A DNA stretch of 64,000 nt from Rapana venosa (taxonomy: Eukaryota; Mollusca; Gastropoda; Neogastropoda; Muricidae), in assembly GCA_028751875.1 (NCBI GenBank), contig CM054134.1:65357504-65421503 (forward strand), read 5' to 3'. Of this stretch, positions 23,311-34,661 are shown one piece after another (position 1 is the stretch's first letter; each line of letters begins with the position of its first letter). A model generated the notes under the pieces. It was not told the DNA's origin, ran no database searches, and saw only the letters and a list, made by a program, of their open reading frames with translations. Made by a program: the position numbers and the translations under genes.

Positions 23311-26300
23311 ATGTAATAAATAACATATTTCAAATTTATGCACGTGTACATGCACACACACACACGCACACACACACCCGCGAACACACTTAGGAGATGA
23401 AGGATGCTGTTGAAAAGTACAGACAGATATGAGGGGAAAGTGTCAGGAAATAAGTGTTTTGAGGCTGGATTTGAAGGTATCAAGTGAAGGTTTTTGGCGA
23501 AGTGAAAGAGGGAGGTCATTCCAGGTGGACGGACCAGAAACAGAGAAAGCGACAGCCAACAGTGGTTTGTTTGAATCTGGGTGTTCGAAAGCACAAAGTA
23601 TCTGCGGCTGAACGAAGGGAACGGGATGGAGTGTACAGGTGAAGACAGTTACAAAGATAAGATGGTGCAGATTTGTGGAGACATTTGAAACAGAGGGTAT
23701 TGATCTTATACTTCAGTCTTTGTGAGACTGGCAGCCAGTGAAGAGATCGCAGAAGAGGAGTGATGTGTTCAGATTTTTTGTTTCTTACAGGGTTCGTACA
23801 AATCTTAAAAAGCCCTAAAAGGCCCTGATTTTTGAAGATCCAAAATAAGGCCCCTAAAAAGCCCTAAAATGAGACCTATGGCCCTGGAGGCCCTAAAAAG
23901 CCCTAAAAATGGGAACCATGAGTGAGAGTTTCTGTTGAAATGTAGATTAAACAAATACACAAAATAAAACTTATGAGAAATGAAAGCAAGAAGGATGTCC
24001 AAAGATCCTATTATGACCGATAGAGCCTGTCGTCTGCTATTTATGTCGCGCCACCTATTTTGCCAAGGGAGGTAATTTGCCTCCATTGGAAGGGCATATT
24101 CGCTTTGCTTTCATCAGTTATTTTTTACATGCCGAAAACTACCTACCACTATGGTATGTCCGTAATTTGTTTGGAAAATGATGTTTAACTATGAAACTGC
24201 AATCATGAGTTAAAATATTACCAGTTTTCTGTTTACTGTGCTACAGTCCTTCTCTATGAGATTTTTCAATTTTAGCACAGCTGAGCTGTGAATAGCAAGG
24301 CCTATTGTTTCTCCTGTGCGCATTTTACAAAATGGCAGTCAGTGATAGAGACGTGTGTCAGAATGGGAATACAATAAAACCTGTAGCCAGATCTATTCTT
24401 TATTTGAGATTATCCCACAGATTTCCTGCAGAATGCATACAGAAACAAATCCAATTCATAAGGCAAGTCACAAATGCCTGAATATTACAAATGTACAGGT
24501 AAAATACAAATGTTTGAATATTTTCCACCGCTCTATGTGGCCGATTTAGTTGACTTTTCTTTAAAATTTGCAGCTTATTCAGTTATTGGCCGACTTGATC
24601 TGAAGATTCTTGTTTTAAAAAACAACAACTTTGGGCAGAGGGTGTTGGCATCCTTTTCAAGCCAGTGTTTAGCCTACCTCTCTGTCTGCATTGACCATAC
24701 TGGACTTGTACATGTATTCATAGTGAAGAGAACTTGCGTCCAGCAGCCTCTCTCTGTGTCTTTCTCAGTTTTTGTCTCTGTCTCTCTCTTTTATGCATGT
24801 GCATGCACGCACGTGCGTGTGTGTGTTTGAATTCCTGCATGTACGCATGTGTGGGATTGAAATAAAGGAGCAGAATTTGGAAGAGGCACTGTGACTGTGT
24901 GAGGGTATTGTTATTACCAGTTCTAATACCGGGCAACCATCTGCATCTTTGGTAAGGCAAGGAGACTAGTTCACATCAGATGAAGTTTGAGGGATAGTGT
25001 CTTTTAAATTCACTTTGCTAGCTGTTTGTGAAAAATATCTTGGAATCAGAGACACATTTCAGTTTTCACTTTACTTTGTATTTCAAGAGATGGACACTTC
25101 CATCACACCATGGATGTTTTACTGTGTGAGGATTTTAATTCATTGTTGTATCTATGAGTGAAAGACATTTTATTCTAGAACTTCACTTGAATTTGTGTCA
25201 ATAATCAATATCCATCATGCAGTTGTAGACGAGAAGACTTTGCTTACATGAATTTGAGCTTGGTTTATCAAAGTAAATGTGTACAAAGGTTGATAACATA
25301 CACTTTGATACCCTGCGGATAGGCCCTAAATTTGGAAATAATGGCCCCTAAAAAGCCCTAAAAAGGCCCTAAATTTTTTCCCACCAAGTCTGTATGAACC
25401 CTGTCTTAGGACCAGTCGAGCTGCAGAGTTTTGTATGCGTTGAAGAGAGTGGATGGATGATGCTGGTAGGCCAACTAAAAGAGAATTACAGTAGTCTAAA
25501 CGTGAAAGAATGAGAGATGTGACGAGCTTGGAAGTTGCATCAGTGGACAGATACTTATATGCGCCATAGTTGAACGTCTGGGTGATGAATTTTTTCATAG
25601 AGAGTGTGTTGTCAAGAACTACACCTAAATACTTCACAGAGTTGGACAAAGGAACTGACGCATTGCCGAATTCTATTGATGTTGTTGTGATGGAGGAAAG
25701 TTATGTTGGGTCCCTATGAGCATGGCTTCGGTTTTATCTGCATTAAGTTGTAACTTGTTCTGAGTCATCTAGTTTTGAATGTCTTGAAGGCAGTAGGACA
25801 TATTTGTCAGGAGGGAAGGCAAGTTTTCAACAGTATCACTGCACTGAAGCTGAGTGTCATTGGCATAGAAATGATGATCAATATGGTGGTTGTTTATTAT
25901 ATGTGAGAGTGGAGCAGTGTAGAGAGTAAAGAGAACAGGGCCCAGGACTGATGCCTGTGGGACTCCACATTCCATTTTGACAGGTTTTGATTGAATCTTG
26001 TTTACAATAACTTTCTGGAATCTGTCTGTGAGGTATGAAGTAAACCAGGTGAGGGCTGTGCCATTAATACCAAACGTAGTTTGGAGGTGAGAAAGAAGAA
26101 TTGAGTGATCTATAGTGTCGAAGGCTGCAGATAAGTCAAGAAGAGTGAGGAGGGAGATTTTTCCTGTATCAGAAGCAAGTAGAAGTGTATCTAAAGTATG
26201 GACTAGGGTGGTTTCGGTGCTGTGGTTGGGACGATAGGCAGATTGAAAAGGGGGAAGGAGATAATTGGAATGAAGGTGACTGTTGAGCTGTTTGAGAACA

Positions 26301-26545
26301 ACTTTTTCTAGTACTTTAGAGACAACGGGTAAGTTTGAGACAGGTCTATAATTCTTCAGAATGTTGGGATCAAGGTCGTACTTTTTCAGTAGAGGTGTGA
26401 CTATTGTGGTTTTAAGAGCTGGTGGAAAATGTCCTGATAGAAGAGATGAGTTTACTATTTTAGTGATAATAGGTACAAGTTGTGGAAGGCATTGTGAGAA
26501 AACAGGAGCAGGTATGGGATCAAGGTCGCATGATTTTATAGTCAT
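23311..26545 (-). mobile_element. LINE-B copy, inverted, split by a DNA transposon
   Basis: Minus strand: 26545-25769 carries KSCDLDPIPAPVFSQCLPQL, the palm LLDLSAAFDTIDHS, GVPQASVLGPVLFTLY and HHFYANDTQLQCSD (catalytic YADD mutated to YAND). 25649-25409 carries VKYLGVVLDNTLSMKKF and LDYCNSLLVGLPASSIH. The end (LRSLHWLPVSQRLKYKI, then PSRSLRSAADTL) lies at 23790-23400, beyond the transposon 23788-25403. A CA-rich 3' UTR follows. The frame is also broken near 25700. Confidence 0.85.
23788..25403. mobile_element. 1.6-kb non-autonomous TIR transposon, hAT-like ends
   Basis: Bounded by CAGGGTTCGTACA on the left and TGTATGAACCCTG on the right, imperfect inverted repeats, and flanked by the direct repeat TCTTA (23783-23787 and 25404-25408). 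The interrupted LINE-B, compared with its other copies, shows that TCTTA occurs once in the uninterrupted sequence, which confirms both ends. Just inside both ends are inverted clusters of GCCCTAAAAAG-type words. No transposase frame is visible. The CAGGG termini suggest hAT, but a 5-bp duplication is shorter than the 8 bp of classical hATs. Confidence 0.8.
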
Positions 26546-26551
26546 TTCCGT

Positions 26552-27240
26552 TCAATCATCTGTGTATAGAATGTACAGATGTGGCGAGAGAACGCAACCC
26601 TGTGGAGAACCAGTACAGGTAAATCTAACCGATGAAGATACTTTGTTGACAAAAACATGTTGCGGTCTGTTAGCTAAATATTCAATCAGCCAATGAACAA
26701 GTTGATAGTCTATATCTAATTTTGAAAGTATTTTGTGAACAAGAACAGGATGCTGCATTGTATTGAAAGCTGAACTAAAGTCAGCAAACAATATTCTGGC
26801 ATGAGAGTCAGGTGTATCTAAGTGGTTGTACAACTTGTTCAAAATGAACAGTTTGGCATCTTTGACACCTCGTCCTGTCCAGTACGCAAACTGTAGCGGG
26901 TCAAGATCTTTCTCCGTAGTAGAAAGAATGAGAGCTTTTACAATCTTTTCTAATGTTTTCATCACAAATGATGTGAGGGCTACAGGTCTAAAATCAGCAG
27001 GTATGCCTGTGAAAGAATAGGACTGGTAACAAATCTTGGCCCAGTGGAACAGTAGGAGAGAGAATTCAGCATTGTATTTTGATGTGAGGGCTACAGGTCT
27101 AAAATCAGCAGGTATGTCTGTGAAAGAATAGGACTGGTAACAAATCTTGGCCCAGTGGAACAGTAGGAGAGAGAATTCAGCATTGTATTTTGATTGACTG
27201 GGAAAGCCTTGAAAGACTGGGAAAGCCTTTGCGCCTGACG
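26552..27240 (-). mobile_element. Second LINE family, Rex1-like reverse transcriptase
   Basis: Minus strand shows ADFRPVALTSFVMKTLEKIV, DPLQFAYWTGRGVKDA, the palm ILFADFSSAFNTMQ and TGSPQGCVLSPHLYILYTDD, where the ORF ends in the catalytic motif. FRPVALTS and SPQGCVLSPLLYILYT are hallmarks of Rex1/Babar-type LINEs, by recall. It is joined directly to LINE-B on the left. The upstream part contains a 111-bp in-frame tandem duplication. Confidence 0.75.
26971..27192. repeat. 111-bp tandem duplication
   Basis: Two head-to-tail copies starting ATGTGAGGGCTACAGG with period 111 and one C/T difference seen. Because 111 is a multiple of three, the LINE reading frame continues through both copies as a repeated 37-residue block. 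Confidence 0.9.
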
Positions 27241-27611
27241 GCAGCACGGTGTGTTCCTCTGAGTTTGAGAGCGGTTTTTTGTGTGTTTTTCTTCCTTTCT
27301 GCAGATAAGTTTTACATCTACATGTTTGTGGTTTCACTGTGCTTGGACTGGTTAGAATAGTTTTCCTTGATATTGTTTGACTTTTGAATTACTTAAATAT
27401 ATAATTTTCATTTTCGTATACATTTTTCAAAATTTTATTGTCTTCATGACTTGTGTTCAACTGACTGTGCTGGTCCTGGTGACCCATTTCAGTGTATCCC
27501 TGCTGCCGCATGAACAATTGCATGTGAAACACGAAATCAAACCTTCCCCACCTCAACCACCCAGAAGTCTTTCTTCCACTGAAATGACAACAACAGCTGC
27601 AGATAAGAGCT

Positions 27612-29021
27612 TTGCTCCCACATGGGTTTTACCCCATACCAAAGAGACTCAAACAAAATATTTTAACCTTAGGAATTAACCGATGCAAAACGAGACGAGG
27701 TACACATGCCGGCAGACATCATCGCCTACGGTCCCATGGTTCCGTCTCTGCCCTCACTTCTGACGTCACTGCCGTCGCTACCACTGTAACCAACGACAAC
27801 ACCGCTTCGCTTCCCTCTGATGCCTCTTCTTTTGTTTATGACTTTGACAAAACATGTTCTGATTGCAATGTGGACCATAGTGTGCATGACACTGCAAATG
27901 TTAAAACTGGCCCAATTCTTTCACAATCCGCCACACCTGACTCCCTATCCAAACTTTTGTCTGCTCTACCACTCTCCACATCCCTACCATCATTTTCATC
28001 CCCTTCCTCTGACAGTTATCCTAACTCACCACAATCATCATCAACCTCTCTGCCTCCCACAAATCTTCTTCACTTGTGCTTGTTCAGTGTGCAATCTGTC
28101 TGTCCAGAAGGTAAAGCTGACCTAATTTCTGACTTCATCTCTGACAGGAATATTGATATCACATTTCTCACAGAAACCTGGTTAAAACCAAATGGTCACG
28201 AAATGAAGATAAAACAACTGACATCACCTGGTTATAAAACTCTTTCTTTCCCCCGACCCTCCCGTGGAGGTGGCATTGCCGTCATTTATAAAGACACACT
28301 TGAACCTGCTCTTTCTTTCTGTCACTCCCTTCCTTTCTCATCTGAATCCTTTGAAGTCTGTGAACTCAACCTCAACACACCTGGCCACTCTATTACTTTC
28401 TGCTGTCTTTACCGTCCACCTCCAAGCCGTAGGAATAATCTGACTTCGTCCATCTTCCATCAAGAGTTTCAGTCACTCCTAGATCACTACAGCCTCTCTC
28501 CAAGAAAGCTTATTATTCTTGGCGACTTTAACTTCCACTTTGACAACCCGTCTTCTCCTGATGTCAAACGTCTTTCTCTTTCTTTGTCCACCCACTCTCT
28601 TTCACAGCTGGTAACTGAAGCAACACACAGATCAGGACATATCTTAGACTGGCTCATTACAGATGTATCACAAGATTTGGTCTCATTTGTATCTATCACT
28701 GGTGAACTACTTTCTGATCATTCTGCTGTTCTTTTCTCCCTCAACATTGCAAAACCTATCAAAAAGAAGAAACGTGTCACCCGTCGCAATCTCAAGGCCA
28801 TAGACATTGAAACTTTCTCTACACAAGCTGCTGAACGCCTATCACTAACCTCTGACAACACTGACCTTTCGAAACACTACAATACTGTTCTCAGCCAACT
28901 GCTTGATGAGCATGCACCTCCCACTGACCGTCTCCTGCCTGACAGGCCCTGTGCACCATGGTACACCCACGACATCCTGATTGCAAAGCGCAAACGCAGG
29001 CAGCTAGAGCGGCAGTGGTGA
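27612..29021 (+). pseudogene. LINE-B leader and APE endonuclease
   Basis: 469 residues. Residues 1 to about 155 are Ser/Thr/Pro-rich and unstructured. The endonuclease follows: LHLCLFSVQSVCPEGKADLI (LxxNxRS-like opening), ITFLTETWLKPNG (catalytic E), SRGGGIAVIYKD, CLYRPPPS, KLIILGDFNFHFD, LDWLITDVS and LLSDHSAVLFSL (the SDH of the active site). All key residues appear intact. The frame ends at TGA after KRKRRQLERQW, where other copies read an arginine codon, so a point or small change truncated the ORF before the reverse transcriptase. Confidence 0.85.
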
Positions 29022-29059
29022 AAAACAAAAACGGAAATCAACAAGCAGCTCTTCCGAAA

Positions 29060-30901
29060 ACAAATAAAGTCAAATCTTTAATTCTTTCAGAGAAAACAAA
29101 ATATTACTCTTTTCAAGTTCTTGATGTCACATCAATGAAATCTCTCTTTTCCCTCACATCTACTCTTCTTGGATCTGTGAAGGCAAGCCCTCTGCCTTCC
29201 ATCCACAACCGCTCTGAACTTCCTTCTATATTTTCTGCATTCTTTTCTGAAAAAGTCTATAACATTCACTCCAAACTCGATCAGACTCCTTTCCAACCTG
29301 CACTTCCTGATCCCCAATTCTCTGGCACTCCTCTCCTTTTCTTTCATCCGTGTGAGAAAGAAATCATGACAATTATGAAAGAAATGACTATAAAATCATG
29401 TGATCTTGATCCCATACCTGCTTCTCTTTTCACACAGTGCCTACCACAACTCATACCCACTATCACGAAAACAGTAAACTCATCTCTTGTTTCAGGAAAT
29501 GTTCCATCAGCTCTCAAAACTGCTATAGTCACACCTCTACTCAAAAAGCATGACCTTGACCCTAACATTCTGAAGAATTACAGACCTGTTTCCAATCTAC
29601 CTTTTATTTCTAAAGTCCTTGAAAAAGTAGTTCTCAAACAGCTCAACAACCACCTTCTCTCCAACAATCTTCTTCCTGAGTTTCAGTCTGCCGATCACGT
29701 CAACCACAGCACTGAAACCACCCTAGTACACACTTTAAACACGCTTCTACTCGCTTCTGACTCAGGGAAAATCTCCCTTCTCACTCTACTCGACTTATCA
29801 GCAGTCTTCGATACTATAGACCACTCAATTCTTCTCTCCCGTCTTCAAAAAACGTTCGGTGTTACTGGCACAGCCCTCACCTGGTTTAATTCATACCTTA
29901 CTGACCGATACCAGACAGTTGCAGTAAACAAGATTCAATCAATACCTGCCAAACTGGAATACGGAGTCCCACAGGGATCAGTTCTAGGCCCTGTTCTTTT
30001 CACTCTTTACACTGCCCCACTGTCACATATAATAAACCATCATCAAATCAACCATCATTTTTATGCAGATGACTCTCAGATTCAAAGCAGTGTTACTCCT
30101 GAAAATCTGCCTTCTCTCCTGAAAAATATGGCCCGCTGCTTTGAAGATATTCAAAACTGGATGACACAGAACAAATTACAGCTAAATGCAGATAAAACCA
30201 AAGCCATGCTCGTAGGGACCAAACACAAATTCTCTTCCATTACAACAGCTTCAATAGAATTCGGCAATACATCAGTCCCTCTATCCACTGCTGTGAAGTA
30301 TCTAGGTGTCGTTATCGACAACACACTCTCTATGAAAAAATTCATCACCCAGACTTGTCAGTCGTGCTACTATCAATTATGGTGTATTAGTGCAATTCGA
30401 AAGTACCTGTCCACAGATGCAACAGCCAAACTTGTCACTTCTCTCATTCTTTCGTGTCTGGATTATTGCAATTCTCTTTTGTCTGGTCTGCCAGCATCAT
30501 CTATCCACTCCCTTCAACGTATACAAAACTCCGCAGCTCGACTTGTTCTCAGAAAGAAAAAATCTGAGCACATTACCCCTCTCTTGCGATCTCTCCACTT
30601 GCTGCCTGTGCCACAGAGAGTAAATTATAAGATCAGTACCCTCTGTTACAAATGTCTCCACAAAACTGCACCCTCCTACCTCTGTGAATGTCTTAACCTG
30701 TACACTCCTTCACGTTCCCTCCACTCTACTGCAGATACCTTGTGCCTACGAATACCTAGATTCAACCAATCCACTGTTGGCCGCCGCTCTTTCTCTATTT
30801 CGGGTCCATCGACCTGGAATGAGCTCCCCCTCTCTCTTCGCCAGAAACCTTGTAATGACACTTTTAAATCCAGCCTCAAGACATATTTATTTCAAACCTA
30901 G
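29060..30901 (+). pseudogene. LINE-B reverse transcriptase
   Basis: About 610 residues, intact after a frame change near 29065 (AAACAAATAAAGTC here versus a version four bases longer in the 52.3-kb copy). Motifs: KSCDLDPIPASLFTQCLPQL, LKKHDLDPNILKNYRPVSN, LEKVVLKQLNNHL, palm A LLTLLDLSAVFDTIDHSI, B-like YGVPQGSVLGPVLFTLYTAP, catalytic HHFYADDSQIQSS, LQLNADKTKAMLVGTKHK, VKYLGVVIDNTLSMKKF, and the C-terminal thumb with CLDYCNSLLSGLPASSIHSL and FSISGPSTWNELPLSLR. It ends at 30901. Catalytic aspartates are present. Confidence 0.88.
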
Positions 30902-31208
30902 GATTGCCCCCTCCTGTTTCATATCAGAACTATCCCACCTTCACTAACCCATGTCCTATCACCCTGCTAAAGTATATGACCTATGTGAGTGTGTGTGTGC
31001 TTTTGAAAAACATTTGACTGTTGAAATTTTATTTAATAGATTTTGTCTGCATAGCACCATGTTTGTAAATATCTGTTTGCTTAAACTATTGATTATTTAT
31101 CATTGATTGCATGACTGTGTAAGATTAGGTTGAATGCATGCGCTTTGATTTGTCTTTGCAAGATATAGCGCTATATAAGTTCCATTTATTATTATTATTA
31201 TTATTATT

Positions 31209-31661
31209 TGAACCATTGATCTCATATTTTCTGTGTAGTTATGAAAGGCTGACCAGACCTCTTGCTACACGCAGAGTGAAATCAAAAGTTATATACTTTG
31301 TTAATTCATTCTCCCGATTAATTGTGGGACATGTTTTTTCTCTAAAGAAGTTGGTATCTGTTGCTCTTCTGGTAGTTTGGTTTATTTTCTGGTAATAAAC
31401 ATGCAAACTGTAAGACTTGAGCAAACAGAAGTAGTCTGCAACATGGCAAAAGAAACCATAAGCAGAAGATCTTCTCTCTGTGACCTCATAGAAGCCTGAC
31501 AGGAACTGCTGACATTAAGACTCCTGAAATCAGCTTGGGATGATATTTCAGCCTATAGATGTTGATCTGCTGGATTGTTTTCACACTTAGATATGATTTG
31601 CTTGTGTGTACAATTAACTCCATGCCTGTATAAAAAAAAAATTCCTGTTACATGCTCACAG
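31209..31661 (+). other. DNAJC10 intron end, no other gene
   Basis: AT-rich; ends in a T-rich tract before the exon 5 acceptor. Confidence 0.6.
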
Positions 31662-31781
31662 AATCTTCTAGAAGGTCTAAAAGGAGATCAGGAGGAAGCT
31701 TGGCTGGTACACTTTGTGGATTCTGATGATTTCCATGATGTGGAGCTGCGCAAACTGCCTGCCATGCTGGGCAGTATCAAG
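31662..31781 (+). CDS. DNAJC10: DNAJC10 exon 5 of 8
   Basis: A 120-base, phase 0-0 exon after TGCTCACAG and before GTGAGA. It encodes NLLEGLKGDQEEAWLVHFVD, then SDDFHDVELRKLPAMLGSIK. In vertebrate ERdj5 the same place reads LEDRLAHHRWLLFFHFG then a D-ELKKLKTLL segment and IQVGRFDC. The W-L--F strand and the ELRKL helix match. This is the start of the second non-catalytic thioredoxin-like domain; there is no cysteine pair in the place of a CxxC, as expected. Confidence 0.88.
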
Positions 31782-31904
31782 GTGAGAAAGTTGTCTGTTC
31801 TGACTGCTCTCTTGAAGAGAATGCTGTAGTTTTTATCAGTAATATCAGGGGCTAGAAATCTGACGTGGGTGTTTATGCATATAAACAGGTAAAACATGTA
31901 CACA

Positions 31905-32130
31905 TGCCTTCGGATGAGACTATAAACCGAGGCCCTGTGTTCGAACGCATGCAGAACATCTTGCGCACACGTTAAATCCTGTTCCGCTTTTCGGAAGAGT
32001 AGGCCATTGTGTGCCGGTGGAAACAGATGACAAATTCATAAAACCGCATACACACGGGGACTGAATGTAAAAAAGCACATGAGTGCTTATTCCATTATCC
32101 TCGATATAAAAGAATAAATAAATAAATAAA
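31905..32130 (+). mobile_element. V-domain SINE, 5'-truncated
   Basis: Starts inside the V domain (CTTCGGATGAGACTATAAAC, GAGGCCCTGTG) and continues through GCAGAACATCTTGCGCACAC, GGCCATTGTGTGCCGGTGG and CATGAGTGCTTATTCCATTA to an AATAAATAAAT tail. The tRNA-like head is missing. Confidence 0.8.
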
Positions 32131-32278
32131 GTAAACAAACCATATTTAAGATTATACCTACACTTTGTGCACATATGTGCATGCATGCACAAACACATAT
32201 GCAGATGTAGGCATGCATTGTCTCAGATGCATATGTGCTTTCATGCTTACATACGCAGGTGTACACTTTTGTGTAAAA

Positions 32279-32279
<1 letters not shown>

Positions 32280-32312
<33 letters not shown>

Positions 32313-32403
32313 CACACACACACACACACACACACAGACACACACACAACACACACACACACCACCACACACAGACACACCACACAGACACACACACAAC
32401 ACA

Positions 32404-32475
<72 letters not shown>

Positions 32476-32520
32476 GCACTGCTTATTCAATGTACCATCT
32501 GAAAATAAAAGTTTGACTTT

Positions 32521-32592
<72 letters not shown>
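32280..32592. repeat. Long (CA)n arrays with a LINE 3' terminus between
   Basis: CA repeats (32280-32470 with ACAACA and CACCA interruptions, and 32522-32592) flank a 50-bp segment (about 32473-32520), the ACTTG-type LINE 3' end described at 12314. The 160-residue His/Thr and Val/Cys open frames here are artefacts of the repeat. Confidence 0.95.
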
Positions 32593-32594
<2 letters not shown>

Positions 32595-32840
32595 GTGAGG
32601 GGTTTATCTTACATCTAAACTTACATGGAATCATCACAAAGAGCATATACTAACAAAGGCCAGAGCTAGTTTAACACTTTCTGAAGATTGTGAGTAAGCA
32701 ACCTTGGGGTTAGGATGTTCATTCGCTTTTACATCTAGCAATATCATTGGTCCATTCAAAATTAACATATGCGCAAGAGGTGTTTTTCTCTGCTCGAAAA
32801 AATTTATTAGTTAAAAAAAACCCAACAAAGTTTAGACAGT

Positions 32841-33130
32841 AAAGCCTACAAACTTGCCCTTGGTGTACCGGTTCATGCTGCAACTCTAGGTGTATACGCC
32901 GAAATTGGAGTATTGCCCTTTGAATCTCAAATGAAGCTTGCATCAGGGAAATGCATATTAAGAAATCATACAAATCTAAATTTGAGTACACTTGATTTAA
33001 AAGCTGAATCCCATTACCCTAAAAGAGCAAAAACTATAAGTTCTTTAACTCCTATAGGAAGTTTCACATCTGATCTGTTTGAAAAATCAGGTGTGAATCC
33101 AAAAACATGTTGCTCCTCAATTGTCGTTCA
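32841..33130 (+). mobile_element. I-like LINE fragment (post-RT region)
   Basis: Begins KAYKLALGVPVHAATLGVYA and continues EIGVLPFESQMKLASGKCIL, a block found after the reverse transcriptase and before RNase H in I-type LINEs. It continues in one open frame to KTCCSS before LINE-B takes over at about 33131. No RNase H domain follows. Confidence 0.6.
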
Positions 33131-34312
33131 GTTTGTTCTTTTCACTCTTTACACTGCCCCACTGTCACATTTAATAAACCGTCATCAAATCAACCATCAT
33201 TTTTACGCAGATGATTCTCAAATTCAAAGCAGTGTTACTCCTGAAAATCTGCCTTCTCTACTGACAAATATGGCCCACTGCTTTGAAGATATTCAAAACT
33301 GGATGACACAGAACAAATTACAGCTAAATGCAGATAAAACCGAAGCCATGCTCGTAGGGACCAAACACAAACTCTCTTTTATTACAACAGCTTCAATAGA
33401 ACTCGGCAATACATCCACTGCTGTGAAGTATCTAGGTGTAGTTATGGACAACACACTCTCTATGCAAAAATTCATCTGTCAGTCGTGCTACTATCAATTA
33501 TGGCGTATTAGTGCAATTCGAAAGTACCTGTCCACAGATGCAACATCCAAACTTGTCACTTCTGTCATTCTTTCGTGTCTGGACTATTGCAATTCTCTTC
33601 TTTCTGGTCTGCCAGCATCATCTATCCACTCCCTTCAACGTATAGAAAACTCTGCAGCTCAACTAGTTCTCAGAAAGAAAAAATCTGAGCACATTACCCC
33701 TCTCTTGCGATCTCTCCACTTGCTGCCTGTACCACAGAGAGTAAATTATAAGATCAGTACCCTCTGTTACAAATGTCTCCACAAAACTGCACCCTCCTAC
33801 CTCTGTGAATGTCTTAACCTGTACATTCCTTCACGTTCCCTCCGCTCTGCTTCAGATACCTTGTGCCTACGAATACCTAGGTTCATCCAATCCACTGTTG
33901 GCCGCCGCTCTTTCTCTATTTTGGGTCCATCAACCTGGAATGAGCTTCCTCTCTCTCTTCGCCAGAAACCTAGTTATGACACTTTTAAATCCAGCCTCAA
34001 GACATATTTTATTTCAAACCTAAGATTTCCCCCCTCCTGTTTCACATCAGGTATATTCCACCTTCACTAACCCATGTCCTATCACCCTGCTAAAGTATAC
34101 GACCTGTGTGTGTGTGTGTGTGTGCTTTTGAAAAACTTTTGACTATTGAAATTTTATTTCATAGATTTTGTGTTTGTAATATCTGTTTGTTTAAACTATT
34201 GATTATTTATCATTGATTGCATGACTGTGTCAGATTAGGTTGAATGCATGCGCTTTGATTTGTCTTTGCAAGATATAGTGCTATATAAGTTCCATTTATT
34301 ATTATTGTTATT
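33131..34312 (+). mobile_element. LINE-B copy, 5'-truncated, open
   Basis: Starts within the palm at VLFTLYTAPLSHLINRHQ, has the catalytic HHFYADDSQIQSS, VKYLGVVMDNTLSMQKF, CLDYCNSLLSGLPASSIHSL and FSILGPSTWNELPLSLR, and reads to a stop at 34070. The 3' UTR (GT run, GCAAGATATAGTGCTATATA) and ATT tail end at about 34312. It is closely similar to the 27-31 kb copy, with small in-frame deletions near 33414 and 33478. By chance the frame is continuous with the upstream I-like fragment, giving a 385-codon chimera. Confidence 0.88.
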
Positions 34313-34507
34313 ATAAAAAGAAAATGAAGCAGTGTAATCTGGTCACCACAAATACACAACACATTTCGACTGAATTTAGTTTTGAGGGCATCAAGTCTTA
34401 ATCTAAATATCAGACTTGTTTATAACACTTATGTCATATGTCCACTCTGTATGCCCATCATTCTTCTGTATCATGGCCTTAGGCCGATGAACACAAAAGT
34501 CTGCAGT

Positions 34508-34568
34508 CTGAAGTCTATCTCTCTCCCTCTCTCCCTCTCCTCCTCTCTCCTCCCTCTCTCTCTCTTCT

Positions 34569-34661
<93 letters not shown>
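34508..34661. repeat. (CT)n array 5' of LINE-C
   Basis: CT repeat with CCTC and TTC interruptions directly preceding LINE-C ORF1. Confidence 0.95.

Larger units (their letters stand above)
27377..31208 (+). mobile_element. LINE-B, near-full-length CR1/L2-like LINE
   Basis: The best copy of the commonest LINE here: endonuclease (27612-29021), reverse transcriptase (about 29060-30901), a 3' UTR with a GT run, then GCAAGATATAGCGCTATATA and an ATT-repeat tail (about 31186-31208). The 5' end is not defined; a serine/proline-rich leader precedes the endonuclease. Only two lesions separate it from an intact ORF: a stop at about 29020 and a short deletion near 29065. Domain order, YADD context and ATT tail suggest the CR1/L2 group. 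Other copies: 21.9, 23.3-26.5, 33.1, 51.1, 57.1, 60.4 and 62.6 kb. Confidence 0.85.

Noticed and set aside
21893..26545. The inverted LINE-B pair as a twin-priming (5' inversion) event
   Set aside because: The two arms contain the same part of the element; twin priming would give non-overlapping parts.
32158..32653. Long His/Thr, Val/Cys and Gln-like open frames on both strands (also 2856-3083, 43663-43936, 44917-45292)
   Set aside because: They are translations of (CA)n/(GT)n microsatellites; both strands and several frames are open at once.
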